From positions 23,666,501 through 23,730,500 of the forward strand of contig NC_036447.1 of assembly GCF_002775205.1 (NCBI RefSeq): DNA of 64,000 nucleotides. The letters are read 5' to 3'. A program made the position numbers and the translations under genes. The notes under the pieces are model-generated. The model was not told the DNA's origin, made no database searches, and saw only the letters and a program-made list of their open reading frames with translations. Positions within the stretch are counted from its first letter, which is position 1; the number at the start of each line of letters is the position of its first letter. This DNA is from Xiphophorus maculatus (taxonomy: Eukaryota; Chordata; Actinopteri; Cyprinodontiformes; Poeciliidae). Below, in pieces: positions 35,907-45,400 of the stretch.

Positions 35907-35914
35907 ATAAGCTA
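35907..35914 (+). promoter_or_regulatory. pdcd4: miR-21 8mer target site in the pdcd4 3' UTR
   Basis: ATAAGCTA is the exact complement of miR-21 nucleotides 2-8 plus the A opposite position 1. PDCD4 is a classic miR-21 target in mammals through one 3' UTR site. The site is 215 nt after the stop codon. Confidence 0.85.
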
Positions 35915-36073
35915 TCCCTTAAAGTGCCACACCTCTCAGTGTCAGTCATTCCATGTTGTTTTGTACAGTTATTTTTCCTTTTCTGTTTTACTGCTACTCC
36001 TTTTGTTTTCCAAAAGCAGTGTTTGTACCAAGATAACTAATTTGTGATAAGAGCTTTATGAATCTGTGGAAGA

Positions 36074-36094
36074 AATAAAAAATAAATAAATAAA
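36074..36094 (+). terminator. pdcd4: pdcd4 polyadenylation signal cluster
   Basis: AATAAA at 36074 and a run of overlapping AATAAA hexamers to 36094, followed by GT-rich sequence (GGGTGTTAGTT). Confidence 0.8.
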
Positions 36095-36396
36095 GGGAGG
36101 GTGTTAGTTCAATGTCATAACGGGTGTAAAACTGGCTGCTGTTTTTATATGCTGTGCTTCACTTCTGCGCTGTGCTAGAACACATCAAAACAAAGAAACA
36201 TCCATCATATAACGTAACATAATGGTTTATTTTTGTACTTGGGCAGCAACTTATGGCAAAAATTTCTTTGTTTATTGATTAAATAATTATAAAATATTTG
36301 GGGGTTTTTTCCCTATCATTGTCACTATTAAAATAATCTCTACATGTTGCACAATTCCTCAGATGAGCCGCCGCTACCAACAAACTTGTTATGAGC

Positions 36397-36525
36397 CTGC
36401 CGTCTTCCTACCGCAGGAGCTGCTGCATATTTTCAGTTGCGTTTTCTGAAAACCTGTGGCGCTCTCGGCAGGCCGTCGTGATGGTGTTGGAGTCCCGAGG
36501 CGAGAAAACATTCAAGATGGTGCTG
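36397..36525 (+). pseudogene. Partial duplicate of pdcd4 intron 8/exon 9
   Basis: Copies the 3' part of intron 8, the acceptor CTCTCGGCAG and the first 54 nt of exon 9, ending at ATGGTGCTG. Over about 110 aligned bases four differ, all in the exon part: one Ile to Val and three synonymous. After the copied part the frame continues in unrelated sequence (ending AKSIT) to TAA at 36571-36573. It lies past the pdcd4 polyadenylation cluster and antisense to the bbip1 3' region. Confidence 0.9.
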
Positions 36526-36670
36526 ACTTGCTTAAACGCAGACGCTTACTTAAAAGCAAAAAGTATAACTTAAGTTTGTTCCACTGATTTCTCGCCAATG
36601 TTTGAGTCATTGGACTTGTGCTCTCTATCAAAACGTCGTGTAGTTTATTTTTTTGTGTGGTTTCAAGTCT

Positions 36671-36840
36671 TCAGCTGGGCATCTGCTGTCCTTGCTCCTT
36701 CATTGCCAGTTCCTGCTGCTTGACGGCCTCTTGCGCCTCCATCTGCATCTTCTCCAGTTTCTCCAGGGTGACTGATTTGAGTGGGAGCAGCTTTGGCTTG
36801 CACAGAACCATGGTTGGGACGTCTTCCATGTAGAGCTGTC
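36671..36840 (-). CDS. bbip1: bbip1 coding exon 2 (terminal)
   Basis: 170 nt, entered in phase 1 after acceptor TCTACAG. Encodes the [20 protein letters not shown] core, a predicted helix, and TGA (36673-36671). TTTATT at 36644-36649 gives a minus-strand AATAAA only about 22 nt after the stop; further signals lie at 36271-36276 and about 36226. Confidence 0.96.
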
Positions 36841-38472
36841 CTGTAGACGCAGCAACAACAAAAAAAAAGCCTCTGAAAGTTATTTTTCGAAAAATAACCT
36901 GGGTTTATTATTTAATTGCTAAACATCCATTTCACATGTTTGCTCTATGCTTTATTCTGAAAAGTCAGAGAAGTTCCTCCCTGATTATGTTCATTATAGA
37001 CACAGCAACACAGAATGTGCAAACATTTTCATGCTATTATCGGGATTTTTTTTATGTGATCGATCAACGCAAAAGAATACTTTGGAGTGGGGAGGGGTGG
37101 TATATGAAACTCCAAAAAGTCTCATGCATATCTATTCACATACTCTTAGTCCTGATGTCTCTACTTAAAGTGGGATGTTATAATTATTCAGACCAAGAGG
37201 TCCAAGGAAAGACTGATGACTTGTGGAAGATGATCAGATGAGACAAATCAGGGTTCGTACACTTTTCCCACAATCAACATTTCCATTGTATATTTTGAAA
37301 CTTTCTCAGAATCACTTTGGAGATAAAAGCAATACAAGTGAACGAAAAATTCACTATTACTTGTCATTTATTACTGTTATTGATAATCACTTATGATAGT
37401 ACCAACATTCTACAGCAGGGAAAACACTAAATAAAATATAACAAAATCTATGTTATGAAATGTCTCTCAAACATGCACTATACACTTGAATAGTCTGAGA
37501 ACAGAACATTAATTTAACAAAGAAAATCCCCAGATTCCAATAATGTTGTTTAACATATAAAATATAAGCCGACCTTTATTTCAATCAAATCTTAGAGCCA
37601 TTATGAATATTCAATTCATTGAAATAGTCTAAATAAATTGTGTCATGGTAAATAACCTTTATGGCTCAAACTAAATACTTTAACATAATATACAAACACA
37701 GTTACAAAAAGAATCTCTAAAAAGCGTTCTTGCTAAGTTTTCTGTCATTTACCAAATAGAAATAATTTTGGTAGTTAACTGATCTATAACAAGAAAATTT
37801 GACTTTAGTGAAAAAAAAAAAGTCTATTACTTCTTTCAAATGTAAATAACGTTTTCCTAACTTTAGGCTTTTAATCAAACGTTACATTATTAGAAAACTA
37901 ATAACAGTTTTAATATCAAGCACTTTCAAGGACTTTATTTGTCCTTGAAATATTTGTGACTGCAGTAGAGGTTTAACTTTCAGTGGAAACAGAAACCCAT
38001 TTTTAGCTTCTTCTTCTTTTTTTTTTTATAGCAAATATGATTTTTGGTTAAAAAACAAAAGATTAGCCTTTTCAGATTCTTATTTGCAAACCATTTAGAA
38101 AATCTTGTATTATTTTCCTTTAACCTCAGCGCTGTACACAGTTATGTCTTGCTGGATCGCAGAAAATCCCAATAAAATCCATTGAGATTTTTCATAACTT
38201 GGCAAATTATGAGGAGGTCCAGAGGGTACGAATAGTTTAGCAAAGATTTCTATTCCTAGTTCAAATATCTTAACTGGTTAAATGAGTGCAGATACTGATA
38301 ATAAGAAGGGAGCACAGAGGAATCTTTGACTAGTTATGCGAGGGTTTGCTGGTTTCTCAACAGTCCACAAGTCATACGGAGCATCCACAAACAAGCTTTT
38401 GTAACTACTGCTGTCCAGATGCAAACCTTGTTTAGGCAGAACTTCTCTCAATATTGACTTGACCTCGGGCAT
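36671..38472 (-). CDS. bbip1: BBSome-interacting protein 1 (BBIP10), two coding exons
   Basis: Smallest subunit of the BBSome, the coat complex that moves membrane proteins in and out of primary cilia; also linked to microtubule stability. Join on the minus strand: 38472..38427 then 36840..36671; 216 nt, 71 aa. Reads [16 protein letters not shown], then [20 protein letters not shown] and LEKLEKMQMEAQEAVKQQEL, ending GQQMPS. This aligns along its length with human BBIP1 from its internal methionine ([37 protein letters not shown]). The two halves are separated by a 1.6-kb intron with a GTTTGC donor. The gene lies tail to tail with pdcd4, as in human. Confidence 0.95.
36841..38426 (-). other. 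bbip1: bbip1 intron 2
   Basis: 1.6 kb, AT-rich. A degenerate noncoding transposon fragment lies about 37010-37110, and another about 37245-37320 with a partner near 37915-37960. No gene was recognised. Confidence 0.55.
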
Positions 38473-38494
38473 CGCTGTGTCTTGTGGGCGCGTG
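38427..38494 (-). CDS. bbip1: bbip1 exon with start codon (coding 38472..38427)
   Basis: Acceptor CCTTTCAG, 22 nt of 5' UTR, then ATG at 38472. Encodes [15 protein letters not shown] plus one base; donor GTTTGC. The reading frame that runs on past the donor is intronic. Confidence 0.94.
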
Positions 38495-38996
38495 CTGAAA
38501 GGTAAAATATATATATATATATATGTATTTTTCTTTTTACTTTAAAACATATCTGTTATCATCTAGCGGACTCATAAAATCATTAATTCAACACTAATTC
38601 ACGTACACGTCACCATTTATACACAATTGTGGTGATAAAATTCTGCAGAAGCTGACATGTGTGAGCATAAACCCTTCCATGTTGACTTTTCTTAAGCATT
38701 TTTATGTACATATCAATATTTCAATGGCACATTTGAGGAAAAAAAAACAAACAAAACAGTTCGAACATTTCTCGAACCTGTCACGTTTAACCACAGACGT
38801 GAATTATTGCGAATTAGCACAACGCTAATCCCATGTAGCATGTTAGCGACGATACATTTACTTGGGCCCGGATACGTTAAGGGACATTTCCCTTTAAAGG
38901 GGCTCCTGGCGAGGTTTAGCTGACTGTCTGATCAGACTTAAAAAACGTTATCAGCGCATGTTTAAATACGTTATTGTAATGTTTCCTCATTCTTAC

Positions 38997-39064
38997 CTGT
39001 AAGCACCAGATAAAGGTTTGCTGCAGTTGCCAGGCCAACGCGTCCGCAGAGTCACGTGACGTTC
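38997..39064 (-). other. bbip1: bbip1 noncoding first exon (5' end approximate)
   Basis: On the minus strand a leader ends at a strong donor (CTTACAG then GTAAGA). It contains the X-box-like and E-box sites. The transcription start is not readable. Confidence 0.6.
39026..39060 (-). promoter_or_regulatory. bbip1: RFX X-box-like site and E-box palindrome at the bbip1 promoter
   Basis: GTTGCCAGGCCAAC at 39026-39039 matches the X-box palindrome (GTTGCC-nn-GGCAAC) except for one base. GTCACGTGAC at 39051-39060 is a perfect 10-bp palindrome containing an E-box. RFX factors drive many ciliary and BBS genes through X-boxes close to the start site. Confidence 0.6.
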
Positions 39065-40769
39065 TTCTGCGTTGACTTCGTTAACTCGGCGCTTTAGCAG
39101 CACCTAGAGGCGGCTCGGAGAATTGAAGCTGAACTGAAAGGTTAAAACGGAACAGTTGTACTTTGTTAGACAGATTATTTAACGAAAAAACGGTCAAAAA
39201 AATGCAAATAAACATAATCCTGTTTACGTTTTGTTCTCTAATAATACTAACGCTAATAGTGTTTCTACTGCTGCTTCCAGTAATAATAGAACACGCCTTT
39301 GTCCTGCTTGCTCTGCAGGCTTTTAATCTCAATGTTTGTGTCCAAGGGTGAGCAAGGGCGTGTTATCTTCGGTTTAACGCACAGAGGCCGATGTTGCAAC
39401 AATCCCTCAGAAACTGGTTTTCCACTGATAAGTCTCAATGCTTTGCTTGCCTGTTTGTAAGAGCAAGATTCTGCAAGAAGCAGTCAGTCCATAACACAGA
39501 TTCTATAGGTTAATGATCGCAGCTTCTAATAGTGACACTAAGGCTGCTCTTCAACTGCTTCAGTTGTGTTTGCAGAAACCTGCAGCAGGACACTGATCCT
39601 GATGTATTAATATCCATCTGCGTAAAGAGTCAAAGTTGGATTTTTCCTCACTTTCACATGTGATAATTCTGTGTGAAAACAACATGTAGATTTGGAGATG
39701 GACACCACCAGCTGGTAAAATTATTTACATTTACTTTCACTGCAGACACATTCATCTAAATCACAAAAACAGGGCTAAAATACTACAAAAAATATTAAAA
39801 ATACAAAACAAATACAAAAACGATACAAAAATATTGTACAATTCATAAAAATGTACAATGTCCAACTTGGTACGCTGTTGCTACTGCAAACATCATCATT
39901 ATCAGATAAATCATTTGTTATGATATGGCTCATGTATTTCACTGTTTTAAAAAGGTCTGATGCTTGTTGTGCTATGTGAAGAGATAAGAAAGTTTATCAT
40001 TTGATCTGCCTAAAGTTATAGAAATCATAACAACCCTGTTGTTAGGTTTAAACAGAATGCCGTATTGTGCAGCTTAACTAGCATTAGGAGAGGATCGCCA
40101 CGTCATCAGCTTGCGCGGTTAACAAGACAATCACCCACTGTGCGTCAAGCCAAAGAAAGATCAACCAAAAAAAGAGAGAAATGAGTAAGAGCAGAAATGG
40201 TACTGGAAGTCTACATAAAATTTTCAACGGTCAGTTTTTTCTTTTAATTCAAACAATTTTCTTTAACGCACACATTTATAGATTAGTCCTGCACCTAGTT
40301 TCAAAACGTAGCCTAAAAGGTTGTTGTTGTTGTTAAGTTCTCTTGAAATCTGTTCAGAATAATCTGTTCAGTCTTAGATAATGACAACTGGCCTATTATC
40401 TCCAATATTTTATATCTTGTCGGTTTTGTCTTTTGGCATGTGCATTGACATAACCAATAACATGGACTGAGGTGATATGTTACAAACCCACTCAAACATA
40501 GAATAAACCTGTTGATTCTAACACTGGCCTCCTTCAGATGATCTGCTGACCAAATGTTAATCTTTCACTCTTTACATGATTAAAAATACACTTCAGCTTA
40601 TCTTGAATTAATTAAATAGATAATTATTCAATTCATTAATTAATTAATTTCCAATTTATTTATTTAAAAAAAGTACATCATTGTTGTTGGTTTGTGCATG
40701 GTCAGAATGTGCAGGTAGCTGGAATGGGAAGGAAACTCAGACATCCCTTTCCGCTGTGATGGTCACTGT

Positions 40770-40985
40770 CTCGTTTTGAGGGGTTCTGAACTGTTTCAGG
40801 GTCAGAAGGAGTAACTTGGTCCACCAGATGGGGTTTGGGTTTGTTCCTGGATCTGCTCCCAGTGGAAGACGCCTAGAGAAATCACCATAGGGAAGCATCC
40901 AGGGATCTTGCTTGATCTTGGATCCACTTCAATTTAATTTTTTTTCAATATGTAGGAGCAGCTACTCTATTTGCATCCTTGTAAA
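40770..40985. repeat. Possible degenerate non-LTR retrotransposon fragment
   Basis: Word-level resemblance to the 3' end of a common fish LINE (GGAAGACGCCTAGAG...GCATCCAGGGATCTTG...AGGAGCAGCTACTCTAT). Badly decayed and with no open reading frame. Confidence 0.4.
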
Positions 40986-41877
40986 AGAGACTTTGGTCTC
41001 AGTTTTTTGTTGTTGTTGTTTGTTTTGTTGTTGTTGTTGTTTTTAATTTTATTTATTTATTTTTTGACTGGTTAGCTTATGAAGTTTAATAGCAAAAGTA
41101 AATACATTTGAATGTCTGAAAAGTAAAAAGTTGTAAAAAAAAAAAAAGTCTTTAAGAGGGATGGCAAATCTCAGAAGCAGCAAATGCTTTGCTGCAAAAA
41201 AAAAAAAAAAAGTCAACAGAATTGCAGGAAATGTGTTGAGAGATGCAAATTAACTTGGAGAAGTCAAACATAAGGCTACCAGGAAACAATTGTCCTGTGG
41301 AGCAGACATGTTTGTTGATGAAAATATGATATCTATATCTTTTAATATACAAGGCAACGCTCCACTGCATAAATGAAGTATTACAATGCATGGCTAACTA
41401 GTGGTGTGGAAGATGAAACAATGGCCTATCCCTTATAAGGACATTTGGTTTCTTCTTAAACAGATTTAAGAAAGAAATCTCCTTAGACACAGTCTGGGAG
41501 GCTTAAGGGTGCTTATTGAAAAAAAAGGGTGCGTATGTATGTCACTTTCTTTGTCAGAAATGTTTATGCACCAATTTTATGGTGTTTATTTGTTATTCTC
41601 ACTTTGAGAGTTCACAACAAACACGTGAGATGGTCCAATTTAGGTGTGCAATAATTCCGCACACTCATACTTCACTACAAATTATGCGCATAAATTTATT
41701 TTCCTGGAGAAAAAAACCCCGTCACTTTTGTTTCTTAAATATTCAGCAATATTTTAATTTCACCAAGAGCACTGGGCTTTTCAATAATAAATTAAATCTT
41801 ATAAAATACAACTTCGCTCATGATCTTGAAAACATGTTCATTTTAATACAGTGATTTGGATTTCTTAGATATTGGAT

Positions 41878-42142
41878 CAGGGTTTCCTTCATTGTATTAT
41901 AAGCCTGGCGGGCCACCAGGCTTGGTATTGTTAATTTATCTTAGTTTTTTTTTTTAAATTGTTGCCTTTTTTTTTAAAACACTTTATAGTTGGTGTTCAG
42001 GGATTAATCTTCCAGTCTTCCAATAATGCATAACTACATTTTAAAATTTCTTGTCAAGTTTAAGCATTTTGTGACTGGCGGCTGGATGACAGTCCTAGCA
42101 CCCCGAGCACCGGGCTTAGCAAGTTTTCTGGGGAAAACCCTG
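41878..42142. mobile_element. Small nonautonomous DNA element (CAGGGTTTCC termini)
   Basis: About 265 bp from CAGGGTTTCC to GGGGAAAACCCTG, short terminal inverted repeats, with GCCTGGCGGGCCACCAGGC near the left end. No coding capacity; no clear target duplication. Confidence 0.65.
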
Positions 42143-42359
42143 TGCGTGGTAAGTATTTTAGTTGCTACAAACAGAAAATGCAACATTTCCTTATTGTTAC
42201 AATATGCATTAAGTAAACATTGTGTTCAGTAATATATGATTTTTCACAAGTCTTTTTATTCTCACCATTCTTGCAACCGTGTCGATAAATGTTATACCAA
42301 TTTTATTATCTTATTTTAAAAAGCTGAATATTTGGGTGCATTTGAAGGTCTCGTGATAA

Positions 42360-42477
42360 CATTGGTTCGGCGTAAGGATGACGCAGTTCTGTGATCTGGC
42401 CAGGAGGGAGGGGAGCGGAGCAGCAGTGTAGGAAAAGAGGAGGAAGCAGCTAGGATGGCGGAGTCACACCTCTGAAG
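42360..42477 (+). promoter_or_regulatory. shoc2: shoc2 promoter and noncoding first exon
   Basis: Purine-rich leader (GGAGGGAGGGGAGCGGAGCA and on) ending in a donor, TCTGAAG then GTAAAC at 42478. CpG-rich sequence continues to about 43200, marking a housekeeping-type CpG island. The start site is approximate. Confidence 0.65.
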
Positions 42478-45400
42478 GTAAACCACTTATTTTACCACAA
42501 TAACAATAAACGTTTCCATCCTTCCAGCTCAGCTTGGCCGCACTCGTTAAGTGCTAATCTCGCCTTCCTTTTACGAACCTCTGTTTAGCGCTAATGTGTC
42601 AATTTTTTTGGGTGGCGAATACGAGCGCACTCTTTTGTTCAGCTTCGGAATGGCCGCTGTTTTTTCAGAGTGTTTTCTTTTTTTCCCCTCTTTTCTTCCT
42701 ACTTATTTTCTTTAAGGAATCGGTGCTCGGATACAGTGTTGATGCTAGTTCGCATATAGCCATTTAGGTGAGGGCTAGGATTCGGTGTCTCTGCTACCAC
42801 CACCGGATGCTCTACGGCTTGGGTGTCCGCTGTCTGCGCTCACAGCTGGCGGTAGCAGAGATTTCCCCTCTCGGGCGAACTCGCTCTGCGCCCGACAGCC
42901 GCTCCGCTCGGGCCTACGCTAAATAACCACTTACCTCGAGAGTAGGCTAACCACTTAGTGTGCAGGGTTAACGTTTCAGACTCGTTGTAACTTGAACATA
43001 CGTGTGTTTTTGGGGCCATATTGTCACCGGGTGTGATTGTACTGTTCGTCTGTGTAGGAAGGTTGTCGTTGAAATCCAGCTGGCGGGTTGGGCTACATTG
43101 CTCGCTAGCTAACGCCAGCTAACGGTTAGCTAGCGGTCTGGCACAACTGACGTTTGCTCTGCTGTTGACGTTTAGCTTAGTTGTGGTTATTTCCTGCCGT
43201 GTTGCCAGTCGTTTTGGTAATAGCAGATTTTCTCACGTATTCATTTTCTTTTTCGTCGTTTTCTATGCATTATGGTTTATTCCCCGTGTCTGGTTGGTGA
43301 GATGGTATGTTTAACAACACAGCTAAATGAGTGTGGTGAATTGCAACGTAACGTGTAGCATTATTATAGCTCTTAGCGAATTATTACTCTTGTTTCCGTG
43401 AGACTACAGCCAACTCTAGTGTCTTTACCTCGCTGTCCTGTTGGGTAAATGATTTAATCTCTAAAGGCGACTTGACTTCTCGACCTGGTAGCTACCGATT
43501 TGTCGGTAATCTTTTTCCAAGAATTGCTCATAGAAACAGCTGCCACATCACCTCTGTTTTCCTCCTTTTCTCCCGGGGGCCTGATTATTTCTGGTATCAT
43601 TGTGACACTCATGGACAGCGGGTGCTGTTGGGTTTCGGGGTTTCATACCTCCAGATCCAGTAACACATAGCCGCACTCAAGATTGTCTGCATGGCATGTT
43701 TAATGTAAATCCAGGTTTACGTTGTTTCATTTTTGTGTTGTTTTTGGTGCGGGTCTCGTCTGATCACAGAGACAGTAAAACGGATACCAGCAGAGTTGGA
43801 GTTGTCTCTAAATGCACTGACATTAGCTGATGGGCCCAAGATATCCTTAATGGAAACTTCATTAGTGTGTGTGGGGAAGTCAAAGTGGCCCTTTATGGTG
43901 GTTCTGCGGTAGTGTTGATGGACACACATTAGCTTTTTTCTTTGAAAAGCTGTATTTGACTTCAAGCCTAATATCTACATCGACTAAGTGGCTTTTCCTA
44001 CATATTATGAGATATAAGTGCCTGCAAATCTTGTTACTGCTGGATTATTTAAATCTTCATAAGGCGTCGTTCAATATCTTTGGCCAAAAAAAAAAAACAT
44101 TGTATCCTTACACACCTACTGATCCGCCCATGCTATTCTGTTTTTGCCCTTTGATTAAAGGAAACATAATTGATCAATCAATTAGCTACAGATCAGTTAT
44201 GATTGGTTAACGGAGCGCCATATGCTAACAAATAATTATTTGTCTATTATCCTACTTAGTATAAACTAGGGGATTTCACCATCCTCCTGTCAACCAGCAA
44301 GTTTAATGAAACATATTTAAGGACATTTGCTTTGAAGCGTATCTTGGTAGAATCCTGTAATTTCTTCATTTTTTACGTAATTCAAATCTACCGTTGTCAA
44401 AGAATTTGCTGAACATTCTCAAAGGAAATCAGAAATTGGTATTGGCCAGGCAGAAGTCTGACCGGTACATCTCTGTAGTTGTTTGTGCAACTTATTTCTA
44501 CTCAGCATAGCAAAGTTGTAGATTGATTTTTTTTCTGCTGTTACTATCCCTTGCCCTCTTCATAGATCATGTTGTTGTTCAGATTTGATGGCTAAATCAC
44601 TAAACTCATTCTCGGAGGTGGCGCTGAAGCAATGTCAACACTATTTGGGCCATGTTTGCTTAGCAGCAGTAAGCTGATGTGAGGTTATCCTAAGTACACT
44701 TAAAAGATTTTCTTGACCTGTTGTGGGAAAGTACTCCCTTGAACAGGTTTGGTAGCTTTTCAAACGCCCAAAATCTGTTATTAAAGGTCCAATGTAAGAT
44801 GACAGATGTTGGAACTTATGGCAAGATTGAGAGTTGCCATCCCAACATTGACTTTAGCCATCTTAAAATTTTTTTGTAGTTCTCTAGATGGTAACATTTC
44901 CAAAATGCTTCTTTTAATGAACCTTTAAAATGTTGTGATTGCTTTGTATAACACAGAAAACTATTTATATACAGAGGAAGTGGAGGTAATCTTTCTATAT
45001 GAAACTGGGGCCGTAACTAATGATTATTTTTACAAAAATATTTTATCATTTACTGTGACGATTAATTGATTAATCAGATACAAAAATTGGCACCTTCTGC
45101 AAGTTTTTCCTTTAATCTCAATCTTTGATGTAGAAATACAGCTAAAGATGCAAATGCACAACCAATGCGGACACGGGTCTGCCGCTGCGAAGAATTAAAC
45201 TTAACTCACTCTGCAGTTTTAACAAATGGAGCTGGAAGACGTGACCCTCCTGAGCAGCGCTCTGAAGGAGAGCAGCAGACGTAACATCTGTCCGTTTCGG
45301 GAAACAAAACCACACACAAAAAAAAAAAAATAAAATAAAATCCTTGTAAAAGCGCAGGCCCGGACAGCACAGGGTAAAAAGCTTGCAGAGTTCAATTGAT

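Larger units (their letters stand above)
35693..36100 (+). other. pdcd4: pdcd4 3' UTR
   Basis: About 0.4 kb from the stop codon to a cluster of AATAAA signals (36074-36094). Contains a perfect miR-21 8mer target. Confidence 0.8.
39120..42360. other. bbip1-shoc2 spacer
   Basis: 3.2 kb, AT-rich, between two divergently transcribed genes. Contains a degenerate LINE-like fragment (about 40770-40985) and a small DNA element (41878-42142). Short frames around 41160-41390 and 41516-41854 have no recognised homology. Confidence 0.55.

Noticed and set aside
38278..38426. Continuation of the bbip1 frame past the exon 1 donor
   Set aside because: Homology stops at LPKQG and resumes in the 36.7-kb exon, so this part is intron.
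39099..39114. CTCF-like GCACCTAGAGGCGGCT near bbip1
   Set aside because: Fails the core consensus by an offset; not counted with the other CTCF-like sites.
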